Below, in pieces: positions 44,382 through 52,262 of a stretch of 64,000 nt of DNA. The position numbers were made by a program, and so were the translations under genes. Under the pieces are notes generated by a model. That model was not told the origin of the DNA and did not search any database. It was given only the letters and a program-made list of their open reading frames with translations. This DNA is from Streptomyces sedi (GTDB lineage Bacteria > Actinomycetota > Actinomycetes > Streptomycetales > Streptomycetaceae): positions 124,001 through 188,000 of the forward strand of contig NZ_VDGT01000008.1 in NCBI RefSeq assembly GCF_006335015.1, written 5' to 3'. Within the stretch, counting starts at the first letter, position 1. Each line of letters starts with the position of its first letter.

Positions 44382-45377
44382 TTGCAGAAGTCATCCCCGT
44401 CAGGGCCCTCCCGCAGACGGCTGTTCGGGCTCGCGGGCGGAGCCACCGCCGCGACCCTTCTCGGCGGCGCCGGCGTGCTCGCCTCGGCGACGGGGGCCCA
44501 CGCGGCGAGCGACGGTTTCGGGCTGCGGATCGTGGAGCGCGGCGAGAACGATCCCCGGATGAAGTACTACCGCTTCGCCACCGACGAGATCGGCTGGGAC
44601 CCCGCGGTCAACGTCCTCCTCCCCGACGACTACGCCAGCGGACGGCGCTACCCGGTGCTCTACCTCTTCCACGGGGGCGGCGTCGGGCAGGACTTCATGT
44701 CGTTCGACAGGGCCGGCATCCGCGAGCTGACCGCCGGCCGGCCGCTCATCGTGGTGATGCCCGACGGCGGGCCCGCCGGCTGGTACAGCAACCCGGTCCA
44801 CTCCAACGCCGGCCCGCGCAACTGGGAGACCTTCCACATCGCGCAGCTGCTGCCCTGGATCGACGCCAACTTCCGCACCTACGCCGAGTTCGACGGGCGG
44901 GCGGTGGCCGGGTTCTCCATGGGCGGCTTCGGCGCGCTCAAGTACGCGGCCAAGTACTACGGCCACTTCGCCTCCGTCAGCTCGCACTCGGGCCCGGCCA
45001 GCCTCCGCCGCGACGCGGGGCTGGTCACCCACTGGGCCAACGTCTCCTCCGCGGCTGCCGAGTTGGCCGGCGGCAGCGTCTACGGCGTGCCGCTGTGGGA
45101 CGAGCGCCGGGTCAGCGCCGACAACCCCGTGGAGCAGGTCGCCAGGTACGGCGGCAAGCGGGTCTTCCTGGTCGCCGGCACCAGCCCCGAGCCCGTGAAC
45201 TGGGCGGACTGGGTCACCGAGACCCAGGTGCTCGCCGGCCAGCGGGAGTTCCGCGACCGCCTGAACGACGCCGGCATCGCCCACGAGCAGTACGAGGAGC
45301 CGGGCGGGCACCTGTTCCGCGCCCACATGTTCAGCCGCGACCTGGACGGCGTCGTCGCCCGGCTCCGCAAGGCGTGA
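44382..45377 (+). CDS. Secreted esterase, alpha/beta hydrolase of the esterase D / antigen-85 type (Tat signal)
   Basis: The start is taken as TTG 44382 because CGGAGG lies 5 bases upstream and the next residues form a twin-arginine signal peptide (SRRRLFGL, hydrophobic core LAGGATAATLLGG, cleavage near AHA-A at about 44). The mature domain has GGGVGQDFMSFD as oxyanion region, nucleophile elbow GFSMGGFG (about 178-185) and His in GGHLFRAHM near residue 310. The fold group includes S-formylglutathione hydrolase, feruloyl esterases and mycolyltransferases; streptomycetes lack mycolates, so an extracellular ester hydrolase is the sensible call. The next secreted gene follows after 49 bp. Confidence 0.87.
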   Translation: MQKSSPSGPSRRRLFGLAGGATAATLLGGAGVLASATGAHAASDGFGLRIVERGENDPRMKYYRFATDEIGWDPAVNVLLPDDYASGRRYPVLYLFHGGGVGQDFMSFDRAGIRELTAGRPLIVVMPDGGPAGWYSNPVHSNAGPRNWETFHIAQLLPWIDANFRTYAEFDGRAVAGFSMGGFGALKYAAKYYGHFASVSSHSGPASLRRDAGLVTHWANVSSAAAELAGGSVYGVPLWDERRVSADNPVEQVARYGGKRVFLVAGTSPEPVNWADWVTETQVLAGQREFRDRLNDAGIAHEQYEEPGGHLFRAHMFSRDLDGVVARLRKA

Positions 45378-45426
45378 CCGACGCCAACGCCCCAGTCACC
45401 CCACAGGACTTCGACGGGAGAGCCCC

Positions 45427-46167
45427 ATGAGAAGGAGAAACCTCGCGACCGCGCTGGCGACCGCCCTGGTCACCGGCGCCACCCTGGCCGCCATGGCCAC
45501 CCCGGGCGTCGCGCAGGGCGCCCCGGCGCCGGCGACCGCCTCGGCCGCGGAGGCCGTCTCGCCGGAGACGTTCGCCACCACCGACGGCACCGCCCTGGTG
45601 AGCGGCCGGAACGAGCCGGGCACCCGCTTCCACGTGGAGGCCAGCGAGACCCGCGCCTCCAGGACGCTGGAGATCGACTACCAGGTCCAGGAGACCGGCT
45701 ACTGGTGCGGCCCCGCCGCCACCCGCATCGCGCTCTCCGCCCGGATCGCCCCGCCCAGCCAGTCCGCCCTGGCCGTCCAGCTCGGCACCCACGTCGGCGG
45801 CACCGACCACATCGGCCAGGTCACGGGCGTGCTCAACGCCAACCTCGGCACCGGCTGGTACGAGACCAAGGAAATGCCCAACGACCCGCCGACGCAGGCC
45901 CAGAAGGACCTGCTGTGGCGCGACATCGTGCTGGACATCGACAACAACTACCCGCTGGTCACCAACATCGTCGCCCCGCCGGGCAACCAGCCCCCCGGCT
46001 ACCCGCCGGGCCAGACGATCTACCACTACTTCACGGTGATCGGCTACGACGACGCCAACGGGACCGTGCTGATCGCCGACCCGGCCAGCTTCGGCGGCAA
46101 CCAGATCTACTGGCTCTCCTTCGACCAACTGGCCTCCCTCGTCCCCCCGAAGGGCTACGCGGCCTGA
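45427..46167 (+). CDS. Secreted C39-like cysteine peptidase
   Basis: A 246-residue precursor with signal peptide (MRRRNLATALATALVTGATLA, cleavage near residue 30) and a Ser/Ala-rich pro-region to about 75. The mature part is a papain-fold C39-like peptidase: catalytic Cys in TGYWCGPAATRIAL (about residue 97), His in IYHYFTVIGYD (about 201), Asp/Asn in LIADPASFG. C39 relatives remove leader peptides at double-glycine sites, but this stand-alone extracellular version has no transporter fused. Its ATG follows GGGAGA. Possibly co-transcribed with the esterase; a terminator follows. Confidence 0.87.
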   Translation: MRRRNLATALATALVTGATLAAMATPGVAQGAPAPATASAAEAVSPETFATTDGTALVSGRNEPGTRFHVEASETRASRTLEIDYQVQETGYWCGPAATRIALSARIAPPSQSALAVQLGTHVGGTDHIGQVTGVLNANLGTGWYETKEMPNDPPTQAQKDLLWRDIVLDIDNNYPLVTNIVAPPGNQPPGYPPGQTIYHYFTVIGYDDANGTVLIADPASFGGNQIYWLSFDQLASLVPPKGYAA

Positions 46168-46190
46168 ACCCCCGGAACGCGTGAACGCGC

Positions 46191-46227
46191 CGACGGCCCC
46201 CGACCCTCCCGCGGTCCGGGGCCGTCG
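46191..46227 (+). terminator. Terminator after the C39-like peptidase gene
   Basis: CGACGGCCCC (46191-46200) and GGGGCCGTCG (46218-46227) form a 10-bp stem with a 17-base loop, 24 bases after the stop. Confidence 0.7.
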
Positions 46228-46282
46228 CGCGGCAACGAGACTGACGTGACGTCACACGACGGCACGCGACGTCACGCGACGT

Positions 46283-47266
46283 TCAGTGATCCTGCTCCCC
46301 GCCCGCGCTCCCGTCGCGCCCACGGTCGCCCAACAGCACGGCGAACCCGTCGAGATGGCGCGCGAGACCGTACTCGAACAGGGCGTCCAGGTCGGGCGCC
46401 GCGTCGTCCGAGAAGGTGGCGAGAAGCGGGAAGCGACCGCTGGTCAGCAACGCCCGGCGACGCGAACGCTGCGCCTCGGACCAGCGGTTCAACGACATGC
46501 CGCTGTTCCGTTCGGCCTGGGCCTCGTCGGCCTTGGACACCGCGATGGTGACGACGAACGCGTGCAGGGTGAGCGCCTCCTGGAGCCGGACGTCCATCGA
46601 CAGGTCCAGCCCGTCGAGCGCGCGCAGCGTCCACTCGGTGTGCACCAGCATGTGGGGCACCAGGGCGGGGCGGGTGAAGGAGATGACCGGCGGCAGCCAC
46701 AGATGCCGTCGGCACAGCCGCCACTGCTCGCGGGCCACGAGTTCGAGCTTGGCGCGCCAGCCGCGCGGGCCCGGCTCCGGCAGCGTGAGATCGCCGAAGA
46801 CCAGGTCCGCCATCTGGGTCAACAGCTCCTCCTTGCCCGTGACATACCGGTAGAGGGTCATCGGGCCGAGGTCCAGCTCGGCGGCGAGCCGGCGCATCGT
46901 CAGCGCCTGGAGCCCCTCGGCGTCGGCGAGGTCGACGGCGGCCCGCAGGATCCGCACCCGCTCCCGTTCCGGCGCCTCGCTCTGCCGGGCGGGCGCGGCG
47001 GCGGAACGGCGGGCGGGGGCCGCCCGTTCACCGCCGGCGCCCGGGCTGACCACCGTGCCGGAGCCGACGCGCGCCTCGACCAGCCCCTCCTCCCGCAGCA
47101 CGGCCGTGACCTTGGTGGCGGTCGCGATCGCCACGCCCCACCGCCGCGCGATGGCGCGAATGGACGGCACCCGCTCCCCGGGCGCGAGATCGCCGCTGGC
47201 GATCCGGGACCGGATCTCGGCCGCGATCACGCGGTAGGGCGGCTCGCCGCGCTGCGCTGACGACAC
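46283..47266 (-). CDS. GntR-TetR fusion transcriptional regulator
   Basis: The 327-residue protein carries two DNA-binding domains. Residues 8-75 are a GntR winged helix (YRVIAAEIRSRIASGDLAPGERVPSIRAIARRWGVA). After an Ala/Arg linker, residues about 98-150 are a TetR helix-turn-helix (ILRAAVDLADAEGLQALTMRRLAAELDLGPMTLYRYV), followed by a TetR C-terminal ligand-binding domain. It is divergent from the FAD monooxygenase operon, and a strong palindrome lies between them, so it most likely represses both and responds to a small hydrophobic ligand that the monooxygenase can oxidise. Confidence 0.92.
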   Translation of the reverse strand: MSSAQRGEPPYRVIAAEIRSRIASGDLAPGERVPSIRAIARRWGVAIATATKVTAVLREEGLVEARVGSGTVVSPGAGGERAAPARRSAAAPARQSEAPERERVRILRAAVDLADAEGLQALTMRRLAAELDLGPMTLYRYVTGKEELLTQMADLVFGDLTLPEPGPRGWRAKLELVAREQWRLCRRHLWLPPVISFTRPALVPHMLVHTEWTLRALDGLDLSMDVRLQEALTLHAFVVTIAVSKADEAQAERNSGMSLNRWSEAQRSRRRALLTSGRFPLLATFSDDAAPDLDALFEYGLARHLDGFAVLLGDRGRDGSAGGEQDH

Positions 47267-47314
47267 GTTCCTCCTCCGTCGACATGGAACCCGCGCCCCA
47301 CACTGCCACAGCCG

Positions 47315-47350
47315 GTGGACTAGTGCACTACCCCGTGAGTACTAGTCCAC
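47315..47350. promoter_or_regulatory. Operator between the GntR-TetR regulator and the monooxygenase operon
   Basis: GTGGACTAGT (47315-47324) and ACTAGTCCAC (47341-47350) are perfect inverses 16 bp apart. The same bases also form direct repeats, ACTAGTGCACTA and ACTAGTCCACTAT, 22 bp apart, so two domains of one regulator could read the site in different ways. Confidence 0.7.
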
Positions 47351-47454
47351 TATCCCCTTGCAACCCCTGGTTTTCCGGGTGTTCTGCTCCGTACGTTGTA
47401 TCCAGAGCGCGCCGGAGAACGGCGTATCGACGTAGCCGCACGGAGGAAGGACGC

Positions 47455-48699
47455 ATGAAGAATCGGGACATCCTCATCTCGGGGGGAGGCATCGCCGGGG
47501 CGACCCTGGCGCACTGGCTGCACCGTTACGGCTTCCGTCCGACGGTCGTCGAACGGGCCCCCGCCCCCCGCACGGGCGGCCACTCGATCGACATCCGCGG
47601 CACCGCCCGCCAGGTCATCGAACGCATGGGGCTCGTCGCGCCGGTCAAGGCCGTGCGCATCCCCAGCCGCGGCATGGTCTTCGTCAACGAGGCGGGGAAG
47701 CCGGCGGCGCGCATGAGCTCCGAGTCGTTCGGTCCCTCCGGCGGCCCCGTCGCCGAGTGGGCGCTCCTCCGCACCGACCTGGCCCGCATCCTGTACGACA
47801 CGATCAGTGACGACGTCGAGTACATCTTCGGCGACTCGATCACCGAGGTGGAGCAGGACCGGGACGGCGTCACCGTCGCCTTCGAGAAGGGCGAGCCCCG
47901 ACGGTTCGACCTGCTCGTCGGCGCCGACGGCGTGCACTCGACGGTGCGCCGACTGACGTTCGGCCCCGAGCACCGCTACGTGTGCGACCTCAACTCCTAC
48001 CTGGCGCTGTACTCGATGCCCTCGCACATCACGCTGGACGGCTGGCAGTTGATGTACACCGTGCCCGGCGGCTCGGGCCGCTCCGGCAGAACGGTGGCCA
48101 TGCGCCCGGTGGCCGACCCGAACAGGGCCATCGCCGGGTACTTCTTCCGCTCGCCGGGACTGCGGTTCGACCGGAGCGACGTCGCCGCGCAGAAACGGCT
48201 GGTCGCCGACCGTTTCGCGGACGTCGGATGGCACACCCCGCGGCTGCTCGAACAGCTCTGGGACGCCTCCGACTTCTACTTCGACCGGGTGGAACAGGTG
48301 CGGATCGACACCTGGTCGAAGGGCCGGACCGTGCTGCTGGGGGACTCCGCCTACTGCGCCTCCCCCATGTCGGGGATCGGCACCTCCCTCGCCCTGGTCG
48401 GCGCCTACGTGCTGGCCGGCCAACTCGCCCGCGCCGGCGGCGACCACCACGCGGGCGCCGCCGGATACGAGGCGGGGATGCGCGAGTTCGTCGACCGGGC
48501 GCAGGAGTTCGCCCAGACCTCGGGCGACGGCGGCCTGATGCCCGACTCGCCCGGCCGCATGTGGCTGCGGAACCAGTCGGTGCGGATGGTGCGGCACCTG
48601 CCCCGGCGACTCGTCGCCCGCGGCCTGGAGAAGGTCGCCGACACCGTCACGCTCGACGACCACACCGGCCCCCACACCCCATCCACCACCCACAAGTAA
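47455..48699 (+). CDS. FAD-dependent monooxygenase (aromatic hydroxylase type, TetX-like)
   Basis: ATG 47455 has GGAGGAAGG 8 bases upstream. The 414-residue product has the Rossmann FAD motif SGGGIAGATLAHWL (about 7-20), followed by an Arg that contacts FAD in TGGHSIDIRG, the DG motif LLVGADGVHSTVR (about 155-167), and the second FAD motif LLGDSAYCASPMSGIGTSLAL (about 288-308). Such enzymes hydroxylate aromatic or polyketide-like compounds with NADPH and O2, and some inactivate tetracyclines or rifamycins. It leads a three-gene operon with a VOC protein and a membrane protein, likely controlled by the divergent GntR-TetR protein. Confidence 0.92.
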   Translation: MKNRDILISGGGIAGATLAHWLHRYGFRPTVVERAPAPRTGGHSIDIRGTARQVIERMGLVAPVKAVRIPSRGMVFVNEAGKPAARMSSESFGPSGGPVAEWALLRTDLARILYDTISDDVEYIFGDSITEVEQDRDGVTVAFEKGEPRRFDLLVGADGVHSTVRRLTFGPEHRYVCDLNSYLALYSMPSHITLDGWQLMYTVPGGSGRSGRTVAMRPVADPNRAIAGYFFRSPGLRFDRSDVAAQKRLVADRFADVGWHTPRLLEQLWDASDFYFDRVEQVRIDTWSKGRTVLLGDSAYCASPMSGIGTSLALVGAYVLAGQLARAGGDHHAGAAGYEAGMREFVDRAQEFAQTSGDGGLMPDSPGRMWLRNQSVRMVRHLPRRLVARGLEKVADTVTLDDHTGPHTPSTTHK

Positions 48700-48710
48700 G
48701 GAAAAACACC

Positions 48711-49163
48711 ATGCAGCTCAGCAGCTTCCTGTGGTTCGACGGCCAGGCCGAGGCCGTCGCGACCTACTACACCTCGCTCTTCGCCGACTCCGACATCCGG
48801 GACGTCCAGCGGGACCCGGAAGGCCGCGTCACCACGGTCGACTTCACCGTGGACGGCCAGCGCCTGATCGCGCACAACGGCCAGCCGCGCTACCCCCACA
48901 GCCGCGCCTTCTCCCTCTACGTCGAGGTCGAGACCCAGGAGGAGCTGGACGCGCTCTGGGCGAAGCTCGTCGACGGCGGCGAGGAGGGGCCCGGCGGTTC
49001 GCTCGTCGACCGGTTCGGGGTGACCTGGCAGGTCATGCCCACCTGCCTGCGGGAACTCCTCCGCGACGCCGACGCGGAGGTCGCCGACCGCGTTCTCAAC
49101 ACCCTGCACGCCATGACCAGGATCGACATCAAGTCCCTGGTCGACGCCCACGCCCAGCGATGA
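48711..49163 (+). CDS. VOC superfamily protein (PhnB / 3-demethylubiquinone methyltransferase-like)
   Basis: A 150-residue protein with the PhnB-like form of the VOC fold: FLWFDGQAEAVATYYTSLF at the N-terminus, paired beta-alpha-beta modules, and the family signature GGSLVDRFGVTWQVMP (about 101-116). The metal-binding residues of glyoxalases are not all conserved, as is usual for this group. The start lies 11 bp after the monooxygenase stop with AAGGA as ribosome binding site. Probably a binding or detoxification partner of the oxygenase; catalytic role unproven. Confidence 0.88.
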   Translation: MQLSSFLWFDGQAEAVATYYTSLFADSDIRDVQRDPEGRVTTVDFTVDGQRLIAHNGQPRYPHSRAFSLYVEVETQEELDALWAKLVDGGEEGPGGSLVDRFGVTWQVMPTCLRELLRDADAEVADRVLNTLHAMTRIDIKSLVDAHAQR

Positions 49164-49184
49164 CTGTCTGAGGGAAGTACCACC

Positions 49185-50243
49185 ATGCACACCCGTCCCC
49201 CCACCGCCCCGCACGCCCGACCACCCACCACCCGGCCGGAACGCCGGCGCACGCACGCCGCGTTGACCCTGGCCTGTCTGACGACGCTGTGCGCGGAACT
49301 GACGTTCACGGCGGTCGCCGTCCCGGCGACCTGGCTGCTGCTGCCGCTGCTGGTGGTGATGTACGGGGCGGGCGTGCTGGTGATCCGCGAGGCGGTGGTC
49401 AGGGTCGGCGCCGGCTGGCCGGGGCTCGTGCTGCTCGGCCTGGCGTACCAGGTGACCGAGGACGGTCTCGGCCTCCAGGCGCTCACCAGCCCCGACATGT
49501 ACGACGTCACCGACTGGAGCGTGCGCTCCCTCGGCGCCAACTGGTCCTACTGGGAGTCCCAGATCGGCGTGCACGTCGCGCTCAGCGTGCTGCTGCCGGT
49601 GATGCTCGCGAACCTGCTCTTCCCCGAGCTGCGCGAGCGCGCCTATCTCGACGGACGCGGCCTCGCCGTCGCCGGCACGCTGGCGGTCGTCGGAGTGCTG
49701 GGCCTGCGCGGCCTCGTCTCGGCGACGGAGGACCCCGGCTACCGCACCCCCTGGGGATGGACCCTGACGTATCTCCTGCTCATCGCGGTGCTGTCCTGGC
49801 TGGCCCTGCGAGTCGTGCCGCGGTACCGGGGACCGGAGAAGGCCCACGACCGTCGGCGGGCGCCGAAGCCCGTGGTGGTCGGCCTGGTCTCGGGCTATCT
49901 GACGATGGCCTTCCTGACCACGCTGATGCCGCTCGGCCTCGGCGAGGACATGCTGATGGGCGACCTGATGTCGACGGAGTCCCGGCTGTTCATCGGGGCC
50001 ATGACCGCGGTCCCGTTCGCCTGGGTGGTCGCGCGCTGGCGGGGATCGGCCAACTGGTCCGACGCCCACCGCCTGTGGCTGGCCGGCGGCATCCTCGTCT
50101 CGCACACCGCGTTCATGATGCCGGCGTCGCTCGCCAGCGTCTTCCTGGGGCTGGGCACCCTCGTCCTGGAGGTCGTGTTCCTGGCGGCGCTCGCCCGGCG
50201 GGTGCGGCGGCGCTCAGCCGTGCCGGAGCCCCGGCACGCGTGA
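49185..50243 (+). CDS. Multi-spanning membrane protein, third gene of the monooxygenase operon
   Basis: A 352-residue protein with a Pro/Thr/Arg-rich N-terminus (about 25 residues) and about nine hydrophobic segments (for example ATWLLLPLLVVMYGAGVLVI, LALSVLLPVMLANLLF-like, VLEVVFLAALARR at the end). No transporter motif is recognised. The pattern resembles uncharacterised actinobacterial integral membrane proteins. It starts 21 bp after the VOC gene with GAGGGA upstream, and a double terminator follows, so it closes the operon. A role in moving the substrate or product of the oxygenase is conceivable. Confidence 0.82.
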   Translation: MHTRPPTAPHARPPTTRPERRRTHAALTLACLTTLCAELTFTAVAVPATWLLLPLLVVMYGAGVLVIREAVVRVGAGWPGLVLLGLAYQVTEDGLGLQALTSPDMYDVTDWSVRSLGANWSYWESQIGVHVALSVLLPVMLANLLFPELRERAYLDGRGLAVAGTLAVVGVLGLRGLVSATEDPGYRTPWGWTLTYLLLIAVLSWLALRVVPRYRGPEKAHDRRRAPKPVVVGLVSGYLTMAFLTTLMPLGLGEDMLMGDLMSTESRLFIGAMTAVPFAWVVARWRGSANWSDAHRLWLAGGILVSHTAFMMPASLASVFLGLGTLVLEVVFLAALARRVRRRSAVPEPRHA

Positions 50244-50246
50244 GAC

Positions 50247-50290
50247 GTGGTCGGCCACGGTCCCCCGCACTCGGGACCGCGGCCGACCAC
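50247..50290 (+). terminator. Terminator of the monooxygenase operon, first hairpin
   Basis: GTGGTCGGCC (50247-50256) pairs with GGCCGACCAC (50281-50290), extended inward by CGGTCCC and GGGACCG (50258-50264, 50273-50279). The stem starts 4 bases after the stop. Confidence 0.8.
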
Positions 50291-50324
50291 CCCCACCCGG
50301 CCGGAGCCCCACCCGGGGCCCCGG

Positions 50325-50351
50325 CCGGGCCGCGGTCGTCCCGCGGCCCGG
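50325..50351 (+). terminator. Second hairpin in tandem
   Basis: CCGGGCCGCGG (50325-50335) and CCGCGGCCCGG (50341-50351) pair around TCGTC, 35 bp after the first hairpin. Confidence 0.7.
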
Positions 50352-50432
50352 CGCCGCCGAGGCGCCGGGGGTAACCGCCCCGGGGGCGAACGCCGTTGGA
50401 GCGCCGTCCGCGATCGGCGCGGCGGCTGCCGA

Positions 50433-50467
50433 AGGCGGCTCCCGAAGGCGGTTCGTGAGGCGGTTCG
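50433..50467 (+). promoter_or_regulatory. Three direct repeats before the AraC-type gene
   Basis: AGGCGGCTCC, AGGCGGTTCG and AGGCGGTTCG occur at 50433, 50446 and 50458, about one helical turn apart, ending 13 bp before the start codon of an AraC-family gene. They could be its own binding sites. Confidence 0.4.
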
Positions 50468-50480
50468 TACACTGACGAGA

Positions 50481-51317
50481 ATGGGGGACCACGCGGTCAC
50501 CGGGATCGGCGCACGTCCGGCGCCCGTCCTGCGGGAGTACATCGACTCGTATGTCGGCTTCGACCTCCGAGGCTTCCCGGCGGGGGTGCACCGCGGCCCG
50601 CCGGGCCGCGCGCTCACCGCGGTGATCAGCCTTGCGGAGCCCCTGGAAGTGGCGGCAGGCGTCGACGACTTGGCACCGGTCACCCGGTTCGGCGGCGTGG
50701 CCGGCGGCCTGATGTGCCGGTCCGTCGCGATCCACCACGACGGACGCCAGCGGGGCGTGCAGGTGTCGCTGACACCGCTCGGGGCCCGGGCCGTCTACGG
50801 CGTGCCCGCCGCCGCGCTGGCCCATCAACTCGTCCCACTCGACGAGCTTCTCGGAGCGCTCGGCGTCGAGCTGGCCGACCGGCTCCGGTCGGCGACGACG
50901 TGGGCGGCGCGGTTCGCCGCGCTGGACGACGCGTTCCTCCGCGCTGTCGGCCGCGGCACCGGCGGTGACCAGGTGCGCTGGGCCCGCCCCGAGGTGGCCG
51001 AGGCCTGGCGTCGCCTCGTCGCCGCGCGGGGCCGCGTCCAGATCGGGGCGGTCGCCGCGGAACTGGGCTGGAGCCGCCGGTATCTGACCGCACGCTTCCG
51101 CGGCGAGGTGGGCCTGTCGCCGAAGACCTTCGCCCGGGTTCTCCGCTTCGAGCACGCGCACGAGCTGGCGACGGCGCGCGACCCGCTCCCGTGGGCCGAG
51201 GTGGCGACCGTCTCCGGCTATGCCGACCAGGCCCATCTCGTCCGGGACTGGGGCGAGCTCACCGGCCGATCGCCGACGGCCTGGCGTCGCGGCGAAGTCC
51301 TCCTCGGGACCGGGTAG
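50481..51317 (+). CDS. AraC family transcriptional regulator
   Basis: From ATG 50481 (MGDHAVTGIGARPAPVLREYIDSYVGF) the product is 278 residues. The N-terminal about 160 residues form a small sensing domain of the type with SLTPLGARAVYGVPAAAL, common in streptomycete AraC proteins. The C-terminal two-helix-turn-helix region spans about 175-275 (VQIGAVAAELGWSRRYLTARFRGEVGLSPKTFAR and EVATVSGYADQAHLVRDWGELTGRSP). It precedes the cupin gene by 84 bp on the same strand, the likely target. The frame upstream to 50247 overlaps terminators and is excluded. Confidence 0.92.
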   Translation: MGDHAVTGIGARPAPVLREYIDSYVGFDLRGFPAGVHRGPPGRALTAVISLAEPLEVAAGVDDLAPVTRFGGVAGGLMCRSVAIHHDGRQRGVQVSLTPLGARAVYGVPAAALAHQLVPLDELLGALGVELADRLRSATTWAARFAALDDAFLRAVGRGTGGDQVRWARPEVAEAWRRLVAARGRVQIGAVAAELGWSRRYLTARFRGEVGLSPKTFARVLRFEHAHELATARDPLPWAEVATVSGYADQAHLVRDWGELTGRSPTAWRRGEVLLGTG

Positions 51318-51401
51318 TTCGCCGACCAGCCGCCCGTCGCCTCGGTCTCCGTTCCCTTTTCTTCAAGACCACCCGAACGTCGGCCCGCGACGATCGTCGG
51401 C

Positions 51402-51869
51402 ATGAGACTCCTCAACCACGCACGTGACGCCGTCAACCTCAGGACCACCCCCGTGCACCTCGGGCTGGGGTCGAGGGCGAAACCCGTCGAGGGCTTCGCC
51501 TGGGACCCGGAGGTGCTCCAGGCCTACAGCGCCGCGGTCGCGGCGGACGGCGCCGAGGGCCGGCTGGTGACGATCTTCGACGGCGAGGGCACCGACGAGA
51601 ACTGGGAGCGCCACCCCGCCGGCGACGAACTGGTCGTCTGCCTCAGCGGATCGGTGACGGTCACCCGCGACGTGGACGGGGCGCCCGAACGCGTGGTGCT
51701 CGGTCCCGGCGAGGCCACCGTCAACCCGGCCGGGGCATGGCACGCGGTCGACATGGCGGGCCCGTCGTCCATCCTGACCGTCACCGCCGGCCTCGGCACG
51801 GAACACCGCCCCCGGACCGGCACCCGCCCGACCGAACACACCGGCACGCCCGGTTCGCCAGCGCCGTGA
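51402..51869 (+). CDS. Cupin domain protein
   Basis: The 155-residue product has a single cupin barrel at about residues 55-130: NWERHPAGDELVVCLSGSVTV gives motif 1 (His and Glu present) and GEATVNPAGAWHAVDM gives motif 2 with its His. Metal-binding residues are thus partly kept. Small cupins of this kind serve as isomerases, dioxygenases or sensors. The C-terminus is a Pro/Thr/Gly tail. Its TGA overlaps the GTG of a decayed GDSL esterase gene (GTGA), so the two were once translationally coupled. Confidence 0.87.
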   Translation: MRLLNHARDAVNLRTTPVHLGLGSRAKPVEGFAWDPEVLQAYSAAVAADGAEGRLVTIFDGEGTDENWERHPAGDELVVCLSGSVTVTRDVDGAPERVVLGPGEATVNPAGAWHAVDMAGPSSILTVTAGLGTEHRPRTGTRPTEHTGTPGSPAP

Positions 51870-52187
51870 CGACACACGTCGCGTGCCTCGGCGACAGCCT
51901 CACCCGCGCACAACTGAGCGCCGACTACCTGGACCTTCTCGCACGACGCCGCCCTTCCGGCGAGGGAACCGCGCCACGCGGCCCCGCCGCCGGTCCCCTA
52001 CCGGGAGCCGACGCCCGCGGCGGGCCTCGGCGTCCTCGTCCGGCGCGCCGTGCTGCGTCGGAGCCTCGACACGCTCTCGCGGCGGCGAGGTCTCCTGCTC
52101 ACGACTGACCACATCCACCAGAACAGCCGCGGCGCCGCACTCATCGCCGAGGTCATCGACACCGGTCTGCTGACCCGGAGTACGTAG
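51866..52187 (+). pseudogene. Remnant of a GDSL/SGNH hydrolase gene with internal deletion and frameshift
   Basis: From GTG 51866 the first frame encodes THVACLGDSLTRAQLSADYLDLL, an SGNH hydrolase N-terminus with its nucleophile motif GDSL. A different frame, ending at the TAG at 52185-52187, encodes TTDHIHQNSRGAALIAEVI, the C-terminal D-x-x-H catalytic block of the same family. A full enzyme has about 200 residues, while only about 107 codons separate the ends, so the middle with the oxyanion Gly/Asn blocks is deleted and the frame is broken. It follows the cupin gene through a GTGA overlap. Confidence 0.75.
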
Positions 52188-52262
52188 CCGGTCATGCCGG
52201 CGCCAGAGGCGCGGGCGGGTCGTGGGACGAAGCCCGCCCGGCCGTCGCTTCGCCCTCGCCCG

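Noticed and set aside
44382..45377. Calling the secreted hydrolase an antigen-85 mycolyltransferase.
   Set aside because: The fold is similar but streptomycetes do not make mycolic acids; a general esterase is safer.
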